Of a stretch of 12,809 nucleotides of DNA, positions 7,425 through 12,809 are shown in pieces; position 1 is the first letter of the stretch; every line of letters starts with the position of its first letter. Made by a program: the position numbers and the translations under genes. The notes below the pieces were generated by a model. It was not told the origin of the DNA. It did no database searches and saw nothing but the letters and a program-made list of their open reading frames with translations. Source of the DNA: Clostridiales bacterium (GTDB taxonomy: Bacteria > Bacillota > Clostridia > Saccharofermentanales > UBA5734); NCBI GenBank assembly GCA_007135995.1, contig SLHU01000134.1, forward strand, positions 1-12,809. The letters run 5' to 3'.

Positions 7425-9215
7425 AAAATACGCGGTGATGATGGTCAGCAGCGTATAAATAAAAGCGGGGATCATATTAAAGGCCATGATTTTGCCTGTT
7501 GAGGAAAAGGTGCCTGTTGTGGAGGTGACGGCTACCACATTGTTAATGCAGAACATGTTGCCAATCGCCGCGCCCGATACTTGCAGCGCAACGATCAGAA
7601 CCGTTGAAAAACCCAGTATATGAGCTGTTTGAAACTGTAGTGAAGAAAACATAATACAAGATACAGTGCAGGAGCCGGACACATAGGTGCCTAGCATGCC
7701 GATCAGTGGTGAAACAACAGGGAAAGCCTGACCAGTTGATTCTGCCAGTCCGGAAGCGATTTGCGTCAGCATGCCGGGCAGTCCGGCTGTGTTAATGTGT
7801 GAATTCATCATGATCTGGACCATGGCGATCCCGCAGATCAGCGCAACAGCCAGAAGTCTTAACTGCTTGACCGTCTGGCCCAGCATCTGGCCAACGGTTT
7901 TCAGGTTTAGACCGCGGATCAGACCCGTTATGACAGCTGTGACAATAAAGGGAAAGAGCCCTGCGTTAAGAAACGGTGCCAGGCTGTAATTGGCTCCTGT
8001 AACGCCCAAAATAGATATCTGATTAAACGTAACAGATTGTAGAAGTGATTTAATACCAATTGCCGGAATACGGCTTAAAAGAAGAAAAACCGCAATCACA
8101 AGATAGGGTGTCCAGGCCATAAGCAAAGAAGGCGATTCATTTTTTCTGACGATCGCCTCATCGGCCTGGACGGGTATTTTAGTTGCTTCTATGCTGTCGA
8201 TCGCCTCATCGGCCCGGGCGAGTATTTTTGTCGTTTTTTCCCCGGTGACAGCTTCATCAGTCAAGTCACGATTTTCAGTCACTTTTTTACTGTCGACGGC
8301 TTCATCGGCTCGGGCGGGCAAGCTGGTTTGTTTTGTCTCATCTTTCTCCGGGTGTGATTCTTTCGCGTCAGGGAACGTCCAGACATGGCGCGGGACGAGA
8401 AATTTCATCCTGGCTGCGAGAATTGTCAAGGTCAATCCGATGAGCGCGCTGATAATGGACGGAAATTCAGGACCGATTGTGTTTGCTAAGATCAGATAGG
8501 GGATCACAAAGACCAGGCCTGAATAAAGTGCGAAGGGAATTGCTTCCATTGCTGACTTTAAACGCCTGCCATGGCTGAAACTCACCGTTAATACGATCAC
8601 AATCATCACGGGCACGAAGACCCCGCCAACCGCCAGTAAAGCCGCCACGCTGCCGGCCAGCTGTCTGGTAAACTGTTCAATATCCTGGCCTGAACCTGTT
8701 ATATCCGAGCTGATAGAGGCAATTGTGGTCAGCGTGGGCGTGCCAACTGCCGCGAAGGGAACAGGTGTGCTGTTCGCGATCAGCGCGACCATGCAGGCAG
8801 CGACCGGCGGGAAACCCAAGCCAACAAGTAATGGCGCCGCCAGCGCAGCCGGTGTGCCAAACCCGGCTGCCCCTTCTATGAACGCGCCAAACATCCAGGC
8901 GATTATAATCGCCTGGATGCGTTTGTCGGGTGTAATTCTGGAAAAACCGCTGTTGATCACATCGATAAAACCAATTTTCTTTAGAACATTGAGCAGAAGA
9001 ATAGCACCAAAAACAATAAACAAAACATCAAATGATCTCAAAGCCCCCGTCAGCGCGAAGGCTGTGATCACTCTGGCGGGCATGCCCCAGTAAAGCCAGC
9101 CGATGAGTATCGTTGACGCAAAGGAAATGAAAAGTGCTTTGGCAGCCGATAAGCGAATGCCAACCATTAAGAAGATTGCTAACAAGACAGGTAAAAGCGC
9201 CAGTAATGTTTCCAT
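7416..9215 (-). CDS. lctP: LctP-family L-lactate/glycolate permease with an expanded repeat-containing loop
   Basis: A 599-residue polytopic inner-membrane transporter of the LctP family (E. coli LldP, GlcA), which imports L-lactate, D-lactate or glycolate with protons. Family landmarks are I-T-P-D-K-R-I-Q at 94-101, [13 protein letters not shown] at 110-122, A-N-S-T-P-V-P-F near 147-154, and near the end G-T-Y-V-S-G-S and a conserved N-V-V-A-V segment. Hydrophobic helices fill residues 1-270 and 365-599. Between them lies a charged loop of about 95 residues, much longer than in E. coli, with four 16-residue repeats. The start is placed at the ATG at 9215 because GGAGG lies 5 nt before it; an ATG one codon earlier is too close, and a TTG at 9227 has no ribosome site. 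Downstream of a glyoxylate-type gene set, glycolate is a plausible substrate, by inference. Confidence 0.92.
   Translation of the reverse strand: METLLALLPVLLAIFLMVGIRLSAAKALFISFASTILIGWLYWGMPARVITAFALTGALRSFDVLFIVFGAILLLNVLKKIGFIDVINSGFSRITPDKRIQAIIIAWMFGAFIEGAAGFGTPAALAAPLLVGLGFPPVAACMVALIANSTPVPFAAVGTPTLTTIASISSDITGSGQDIEQFTRQLAGSVAALLAVGGVFVPVMIVIVLTVSFSHGRRLKSAMEAIPFALYSGLVFVIPYLILANTIGPEFPSIISALIGLTLTILAARMKFLVPRHVWTFPDAKESHPEKDETKQTSLPARADEAVDSKKVTENRDLTDEAVTGEKTTKILARADEAIDSIEATKIPVQADEAIVRKNESPSLLMAWTPYLVIAVFLLLSRIPAIGIKSLLQSVTFNQISILGVTGANYSLAPFLNAGLFPFIVTAVITGLIRGLNLKTVGQMLGQTVKQLRLLAVALICGIAMVQIMMNSHINTAGLPGMLTQIASGLAESTGQAFPVVSPLIGMLGTYVSGSCTVSCIMFSSLQFQTAHILGFSTVLIVALQVSGAAIGNMFCINNVVAVTSTTGTFSSTGKIMAFNMIPAFIYTLLTIITAYFMM
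8130..8321 (-). repeat. Four in-frame 48-bp repeats in the permease cytoplasmic loop
   Basis: The core A-D-E-A (T-D-E-A in the second copy) recurs with its Asp at residues 304, 320, 336 and 352, an exact 16-residue period. A typical unit is [16 protein letters not shown]. At DNA level the TCGCCTCATCGG core recurs at 8153 and 8201, and its variants (GCTTCATCAG, GCTTCATCGG) follow at 8251 and 8299, all in 48-bp steps. The segment is charged and hydrophilic, with no membrane span. It inserts where LctP proteins normally have a short variable loop, so the transporter should tolerate it. Confidence 0.85.
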
Positions 9216-9575
9216 CATCGCCTCCAAAGAGCTTTGCTGATCATTCGTCTGAAGAAATACAGGTTAATATGCAGGCAATTCGTTACGAGTAGTTATTTAT
9301 GCTTTGTGTGACACGGCATCAATAAGGCTGCCCGAACCATGATCAAGTGCCTTTTTAAAACACATTGATGCTAGTTTCACATTGATGCTAGTTTACAGCA
9401 CGCTTATACAGGCTGATCAAACAGCATTCAGCTTCAGTCCATAAAAAGGAAGCAGGTCATCCTTCTAACTGATGATGAATTGCTGCACCACTGCGGATGG
9501 ATGCCTGCCGTGCTTTTTATTGATTGCCTTGATGTTTATCTGCTGTGCTATGGCCTTGATGTTTGCCTGCTGTGT
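9216..9575. other. 360-nt non-coding spacer upstream of the permease gene
   Basis: No credible gene on either strand. It holds the GGAGG ribosome site of the permease (9221-9225), an exact 17-bp tandem duplication (9361-9394) and an imperfect 27-31 bp repeat abutting the end of the hydroxyacid dehydrogenase gene (9500-9584). A permease promoter or a terminator for the dehydrogenase gene would lie here, but no convincing -35/-10 pair or hairpin with a T-run was found by eye. Confidence 0.6.
9361..9394. repeat. Exact 17-bp tandem duplication
   Basis: CACATTGATGCTAGTTT occurs twice with no mismatch and no gap, at 9361-9377 and 9378-9394. The perfect identity suggests a recent event. It lies about 150 nt upstream of the permease start, in the likely promoter region. 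Confidence 0.95.
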
Positions 9576-9584
9576 TTACTGATT
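9500..9584. repeat. Imperfect tandem repeat, three units of 27-31 bp, ending in the dehydrogenase stop
   Basis: Units begin at 9500, 9531 and 9558 with GATG followed by a T/C-rich stretch and a (C)TGC(C/T)GTG core. From 9526 and from 9553 the two best copies agree at 21 of 24 positions, sharing GCCTTGATGTTT and CTGCTGTG. The last unit runs into the final codons of the minus-strand hydroxyacid dehydrogenase gene. Confidence 0.65.
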
Positions 9585-10535
9585 AACAACATTCACAGGC
9601 TGCCCTTCGACAAAGCTTTTCAGGTTATTCACAGCGATGTCCATCAGCCTTTGTCTCGATTCTTTTGGCGCCCAGGAGATATGAGGCGTGATCAGGCAGT
9701 TTTTGGCTTTCAGCAGCGGGTTGTCTGCTTTGATCGGCTCACTGGAAACAACATCCAGTCCTGCGGCGAAAACCTTGCCGCTGTTGAGCGCGTCAGCCAG
9801 ATCCTGTTCAACAATCAGCTGCCCCCTTGAATTGTTGAGTAGAATAACACCGTCTTTCATCTGACTGATACTGGTCTGATTGATCATATCAATGGTATCT
9901 GGCAAGGCAGGGCAGTGAAGCGAGATGATATCCGATTCAGCATAGATGTCATCAAGTGAAACATATTTCATCTGCTCATTTTCCAGCGCTTTATTCTGAT
10001 ATTTATCGAAAGCCAGGACGTTCATGCCTAATGCCTGAGCAATCTGTCCTGTTTTCTGGCCGATCCGGCCATAGCCAATGATGCCCATCGTTTTGCCTGC
10101 CAGCTCAATGAGCGGATAATTCCAATAGCAAAAATCCTGGCACTTTGTCCATTCACCGCGACTGACAGAACTGGCATGATCTCCGATATGGTGGCAGATC
10201 TCAAGCAGCAGCGCGATCACAAACTGCGCCACGGCGTCTGTGCCATAAGTTGGAATATTTGTGACCAGAATTCCTCTTTTACTGGCTGCTTCCAGATCAA
10301 CTACATTGTATCCAGTTGCCAGCACACCGACATATTTGACATTCGGACAAGCCGCAAAGACAGCATCGGACAGCACGACTTTGTTTGTTAAGACAATTTC
10401 AGCGTCACCAATACGTGAAACGGTCTGGTCCTCTGGCGTACGGTCGTACACAGTCATATCGCCTATTGCCTCAAATCCCGACCAGTCAAGATCGCCGGGA
10501 TTAAGCGTATATCCATCTAAAACGACAATTTTCAT
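9576..10535 (-). CDS. D-2-hydroxyacid dehydrogenase, glycerate dehydrogenase/hydroxypyruvate reductase type
   Basis: A 319-residue cytosolic NAD-dependent D-isomer-specific 2-hydroxyacid dehydrogenase. The nucleotide motif G-Y-G-R-I-G is at 154-159, and Asp177 at the end of the next strand favours NAD(H). The catalytic triad is Arg237 (N-N-S-R-G), Glu266 (D-V-x-x-x-E-P) and His285 (T-P-H-I-S-W). The D-F-C-Y-W-N-Y-P-L-I-E-L-A-G-K-T segment at 134-149 is typical of glycerate dehydrogenases, which interconvert hydroxypyruvate and D-glycerate; glyoxylate reduction is often a side activity. ATG at 10535 has GAGG 6 nt upstream. With the carboligase-like gene and the isomerase upstream on the same strand, it would supply the final reduction of a glyoxylate-to-glycerate route. 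Family is firm; substrate is likely but unproven. Confidence 0.92.
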   Translation of the reverse strand: MKIVVLDGYTLNPGDLDWSGFEAIGDMTVYDRTPEDQTVSRIGDAEIVLTNKVVLSDAVFAACPNVKYVGVLATGYNVVDLEAASKRGILVTNIPTYGTDAVAQFVIALLLEICHHIGDHASSVSRGEWTKCQDFCYWNYPLIELAGKTMGIIGYGRIGQKTGQIAQALGMNVLAFDKYQNKALENEQMKYVSLDDIYAESDIISLHCPALPDTIDMINQTSISQMKDGVILLNNSRGQLIVEQDLADALNSGKVFAAGLDVVSSEPIKADNPLLKAKNCLITPHISWAPKESRQRLMDIAVNNLKSFVEGQPVNVVNQ

Positions 10536-10562
10536 AAAATACCTCTTCTTTCTATCCTAATT

Positions 10563-10610
10563 TCTATGAATCCTAAATTGTATGCATCGCAGATTCTATG
10601 TTCATTTCCC
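10563..10610. repeat. Degenerate 16-bp tandem repeat, three units
   Basis: Units start at 10563 (TCTATGAATCCTAAAT), 10579 (TGTATGCATCGCAGAT) and 10595 (TCTATGTTCATTTCCC), exactly 16 bp apart. A partial relative, TCTATCCTAATT, precedes them at 10551. The array lies directly upstream of the hydroxyacid dehydrogenase start. Confidence 0.5.
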
Positions 10611-10690
10611 CTTTTTTAAAAGCAGCGTGGTTCATTAAAACTTCTAAAAACGCGGTTGCCTTCTGCCTTCTCAGGAGGTTTATCTAAATC

Positions 10691-10719
10691 AAACGTTCCT
10701 GATATAACGTTTCTGATAT
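10691..10719. promoter_or_regulatory. 14-bp tandem repeat forming a 7-bp dyad; candidate operator or hairpin
   Basis: AACGTTCCTGATAT (10692-10705) is followed at once by AACGTTTCTGATAT (10706-10719), with one mismatch. Because AACGTT is self-complementary, the pair also makes an inverted repeat, AAACGTT (10691-10697) with AACGTTT (10706-10712), separated by 8 nt. On the minus strand this lies just after the isomerase stop and about 160 nt before the dehydrogenase start. It could bind a dimeric regulator such as the adjacent IclR protein or form a small RNA hairpin. No T-run follows on the minus strand. Confidence 0.4.
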
Positions 10720-10730
10720 CATGCATGCAC

Positions 10731-11642
10731 TTAGAGCAGCGCCCAGGCGCGATTCAACACGCGTTTGGCATTCGCGATCACAAGTTCTGAATCTTCATCT
10801 TTCCAGGGTTTAACTTCAAATGATAAAACATAGGGTTTTTGTTCGTTGAAAAAGCCTTCGTTTTTCAGCACCCGCAGAAAATCAAGGACCTGATTGACAT
10901 CATTGGCGCTGCCCGGGAAACCAAATCGCTGGTGCTCATCGCCATAGCCTTCTGCTGCGGGGTCTTTAATGACTGTATTGCCAATATGAAAATGGGTCAG
11001 GAAAGGTTTCAATGTACGCACAACATATTCATTTGACTCGTACGTCATGGGAATATGTGAAAGGTCTATCAGGAGCCCAAAATTATTATACTGTGTCCGG
11101 ACATCTGCCGCAAAGCGAGCAGCTAAAGCAGCAGGCCCGATCAGCGCCTTTTTGGCGATGTCATAATCGAAAACCTCCAGCTCAATAAACATGTTTTTTG
11201 TTTTTGCGTATTCACAAAGTTTCAGCGTTGTTTTCAGCAGCTGCTGATAGGCCTCGTCTTTTGTCTCAACATCCCATTTGCCGCTCAAAAAAGCAATGCC
11301 TTTGCTGCCCAGTTCATATGCTTCGTCGATCGCGTCAATTAAGGTGCGCTCAGCTTTTGCTCTTTCATCTTCGTTTATAGCATTCGGATTCAATCCTGTT
11401 GTCAGCAGCCGCGGCTGAGCGCCATAGCAGACTGTCATATGAGATGATTTCAGGAGGTCGGCAACATCTGTCCGCTGCTGATGATCTTTAATCCAGTTGA
11501 CTTCAATTGCATCAAAATAGTCGTCAGTCGCGATTTTTTTGATGATAGACTCTGTGTTTTCACAGGTTCCTTTCAGTAAACTGGGATAGGCCATAAAGGC
11601 TACCAGACCTACTTCAAAAAATTTCTTCATCGATTCATTCAT
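10731..11642 (-). CDS. TIM-barrel sugar phosphate isomerase/epimerase-family protein (hydroxypyruvate isomerase candidate)
   Basis: A 303-residue xylose isomerase-like TIM-barrel protein. Probable metal-site residues are Glu156 (I-E-L-E-V-F-D), Asp193 with His196 (L-I-D-L-S-H), His219 (H-F-H-I-G-N) and Glu276 (L-S-F-E-V-K-P-W). It is longer than classical hydroxypyruvate isomerase (about 260 residues) and only distantly like the plus-strand barrel protein in this window. ATG at 11642 follows AAGGTGA, and the gene begins 12 nt after the IclR gene stops, so the two are almost surely co-transcribed. Between a glyoxylate-carboligase-like gene and a hydroxypyruvate reductase-type gene, conversion of tartronate semialdehyde to hydroxypyruvate is the natural guess, but that rests on context. 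An epimerase acting on another small sugar or sugar acid is the alternative. Confidence 0.88.
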   Translation of the reverse strand: MNESMKKFFEVGLVAFMAYPSLLKGTCENTESIIKKIATDDYFDAIEVNWIKDHQQRTDVADLLKSSHMTVCYGAQPRLLTTGLNPNAINEDERAKAERTLIDAIDEAYELGSKGIAFLSGKWDVETKDEAYQQLLKTTLKLCEYAKTKNMFIELEVFDYDIAKKALIGPAALAARFAADVRTQYNNFGLLIDLSHIPMTYESNEYVVRTLKPFLTHFHIGNTVIKDPAAEGYGDEHQRFGFPGSANDVNQVLDFLRVLKNEGFFNEQKPYVLSFEVKPWKDEDSELVIANAKRVLNRAWALL

Positions 11643-11654
11643 TTCATCACCTTT

Positions 11655-12437
11655 TTAACCTTCGTATCCAAGTACTTTTGATATTTCATTCGCTGTTTCA
11701 ATCACATGCTGACGAATAAATTCAATTTTCTGCATATTCATTCGGCTGACAGGACCAGAAACACTGATGCTGGCGACAATATGCGATGTATAGTCCCTGA
11801 TCGGCGCAGCGACGCAGCGAGCGCCGATTTCACACTCCTCGTCATCAAGCGCGTAACCCTTGCCTGATACCTGCTCAAGCTCTGACTGGAGACTTTCATA
11901 CGATGTGATCGTATGATGCGTCAGTCTTTGCAGACCTTCTTTTTCAACGCGTGTCCGAAGCGTTTCGCGATCATGATTTAAAAGCAAAAGCTTGCCGACG
12001 CCTGTACAATGAAGCGGTGCTTCTTTGCCTATGCGCTGCATGACCTGCAGAATATTGCTTGGTCCGCTTTGAACATCAATGTAAACTGCGCGATTGTTTT
12101 CTTCAATCGCCAGGCAGGCAGATTCACCCACTTTATGAACAAGTTCAACCAAGTACGGCTTGACCAGATCGCGCATATTATACTGCTCGTAGACCATCGT
12201 CCCGATTTTGCTCAGTTTCAGTGTAAGTGAATAACGAAGTGTTTCAGGATTTTGCTTCACATAATTGTTTTTCTCCAGCGTCGCAAGAAAACGAATCACT
12301 GTGCTGGCAGGGTATCCCAGTTGTTGCGCGATATCCTGAAGCCGGACAGGCTGCCTGTTTTCTGCCATATATTCTATGATACGAAGCGCTTTTTCGAGTG
12401 ACTGATTATTATTTTTTATTTTGTCGTCATTAGCCAT
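11655..12437 (-). CDS. IclR-family transcriptional regulator
   Basis: A 260-residue IclR regulator: an N-terminal winged helix-turn-helix (residues about 13-64, with the helix-turn-helix around R-L-Q-D-I-A-Q-Q-L-G...T-V-I-R-F-L) and a C-terminal effector-binding domain (about 80-257). Asp198, Cys208, Ser225 and Ser227 fall at the same spacing as Asp212, Cys222, Ser239 and Ser241, which bind glyoxylate or pyruvate in E. coli IclR; numbering and residues of the latter are from memory. The start is ATG at 12437, with TGAGGT ending 7 nt before it; an in-frame ATG at 12479 would add 14 residues lacking a ribosome site. It is the first complete gene of the minus-strand block and most likely controls it, perhaps with itself, in response to a small 2-oxo acid. 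Confidence 0.93.
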   Translation of the reverse strand: MANDDKIKNNNQSLEKALRIIEYMAENRQPVRLQDIAQQLGYPASTVIRFLATLEKNNYVKQNPETLRYSLTLKLSKIGTMVYEQYNMRDLVKPYLVELVHKVGESACLAIEENNRAVYIDVQSGPSNILQVMQRIGKEAPLHCTGVGKLLLLNHDRETLRTRVEKEGLQRLTHHTITSYESLQSELEQVSGKGYALDDEECEIGARCVAAPIRDYTSHIVASISVSGPVSRMNMQKIEFIRQHVIETANEISKVLGYEG

Positions 12438-12444
12438 ACAGATT

Positions 12445-12450
12445 ACCTCA
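12445..12450 (-). promoter_or_regulatory. Ribosome binding site deciding the start of the IclR gene
   Basis: On the minus strand TGAGGT stands 7 nt before the ATG at 12437. It supports the 260-residue product over the longer frame from 12479. Confidence 0.65.
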
Positions 12451-12492
12451 ATGTAAATCGAAAAATGATAAACAATCATCTAAGTTTACCAT

Positions 12493-12519
12493 AAAAAGCA
12501 TGCTTAAATCAGGCTTTTT
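12493..12519 (-). terminator. Weak candidate terminator hairpin between the carboligase-like and IclR genes
   Basis: AAAAAGC (12493-12499) and GCTTTTT (12513-12519) are inverted repeats around a 13-nt loop. Read on the minus strand, the hairpin ends in its own run of five T. It sits about 80 nt past the carboligase-like stop and about 55 nt before the IclR start. Only two G-C pairs hold the stem, so it is a poor terminator and may simply lie in the IclR promoter region. Confidence 0.25.
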
Positions 12520-12600
12520 GGAGACAGGCCTGGACTTGAGAGTGTCTGTTCAGCATCCGCATCCATATCAGCGTATCAAAATTTGCAGGATCAAACCAGA

Positions 12601-12809
12601 TTATTGAAATTCCTTGATACTTTCTATATTGATGCCCATTGAGCAGTCTGCCTCGCAGTCGCAGTATATATCAACAACATAAGGCTTATCAGCTGATAAT
12701 GCCCGTTCAAATGCAGCAGACAGCTGCTTTGGATCAAGCACGCGTTCGCCCTGGCCTCCAAATCCTTCCGCGATTTTGACATAGTCCATATCCTTCTGAT
12801 TTTCGTTCA
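12601..12809 (-). CDS. gcl: Glyoxylate carboligase-like ThDP enzyme, C-terminal end (5' part outside window)
   Basis: The frame is open from the window edge to the TAA at 12601-12603, giving 68 residues. The ATG at 12789 is internal, since the codons before it remain open. The segment D-Y-V-K-I-A-E-G-F-G-G-Q-G, then a valine/proline-rich strand P-Y-V-V-D-I, matches the end of the ThDP-binding domain of acetolactate synthase-like enzymes. The tail D-C-S-M-G-I-N-I-E-S-I-K-E-F resembles the S-M-G...V-x-E-F ending of glyoxylate carboligase (tartronate-semialdehyde synthase), which joins two glyoxylates with loss of CO2. Acetolactate synthases usually end differently. The hydroxypyruvate reductase-like, isomerase and IclR neighbours support the call. 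Other members of the superfamily are possible, because only about a tenth of the protein is visible. Confidence 0.6.
   Translation of the reverse strand, partial: NENQKDMDYVKIAEGFGGQGERVLDPKQLSAAFERALSADKPYVVDIYCDCEADCSMGINIESIKEFQ

Noticed and set aside
9216..9227. A TTG start at 9227, or the ATG at 9218, for the permease
   Set aside because: TTG lacks an upstream ribosome site, and GGAGG at 9221-9225 is only 2 nt from the ATG at 9218 but 5 nt from the ATG at 9215.
9299..9480. Mobile element ends or an insertion sequence in the long spacer
   Set aside because: There are no terminal inverted repeats with target duplication and no transposase frame; the only repeats are local tandem copies.
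10585..10612. A ten-codon leader peptide on the minus strand after AAGGGG
   Set aside because: The spacing of the ribosome site to ATG is only 2 nt and the frame has no regulatory codon run or attenuator hairpin that I can see.
10673..10680. A perfect AGGAGGTT ribosome site on the plus strand in the spacer
   Set aside because: No start codon follows at a usable distance and no open frame extends from it; it is a chance match or part of the repeat-rich spacer.
12438..12479. A 14-residue N-terminal extension of the IclR protein
   Set aside because: It has no ribosome site, and TGAGGT lies at normal distance from the ATG at 12437.

Overview
The window looks like part of the chromosome of an anaerobic, low-to-mid GC Gram-positive bacterium (Bacillota, probably Clostridia or a relative). 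The reasons are an oxygen-sensitive glycyl radical enzyme, a C-GCAxxG-C-C redox protein, strong AGGAGG-type ribosome binding sites, and a GH4 glycosidase and LctP-type permease in one catabolic neighbourhood. This placement is inference from gene content; no rRNA or tRNA is present. The window is two convergent gene blocks that meet near 7,400.

Plus-strand block (1-7,386): the C-terminal part of an opine/octopine dehydrogenase-family protein (cut by the window edge), a small C-GCAxxG-C-C redox protein, a large glycyl radical enzyme of unassigned substrate, a zinc medium-chain dehydrogenase, a xylose-isomerase-like TIM-barrel protein and a GH4 (MelA/LplD-like) NAD- and metal-dependent glycosidase. 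Together they suggest uptake and breakdown of a glycoside or sugar-derived polyol/acid: GH4 frees a sugar, the barrel enzyme and dehydrogenase interconvert it, and the radical enzyme cleaves or dehydrates a C-C, C-O or C-N bond. The order of steps and the substrate cannot be read from sequence. No radical-SAM activating enzyme lies in the window.

Minus-strand block (12,809-7,416, read right to left): the C-terminus of a glyoxylate-carboligase-like ThDP enzyme (cut by the window edge), an IclR regulator, a second TIM-barrel isomerase starting 12 nt after it, a D-2-hydroxyacid dehydrogenase of the glycerate dehydrogenase/hydroxypyruvate reductase type, and an LctP-family 2-hydroxy-acid permease. 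This fits a glycolate/glyoxylate-to-glycerate module: import, 2 glyoxylate to tartronate semialdehyde, isomerisation to hydroxypyruvate, reduction to glycerate. The IclR protein keeps the Asp/Cys/Ser/Ser positions that bind glyoxylate or pyruvate in E. coli IclR. The pathway reading is inference.

The least expected feature is not a gene. Many spacers hold short degenerate tandem repeats, each with its own unit: about 37 bp x5 at 963-1147, 25 bp x2 across the convergent gene ends, an exact 17 bp x2, about 27 bp x3, 16 bp x3 and 14 bp x2. The cytoplasmic loop of the permease carries four copies of a 48-bp (16-residue) in-frame repeat. This genome appears to grow spacers, and at least one protein loop, by local tandem duplication.
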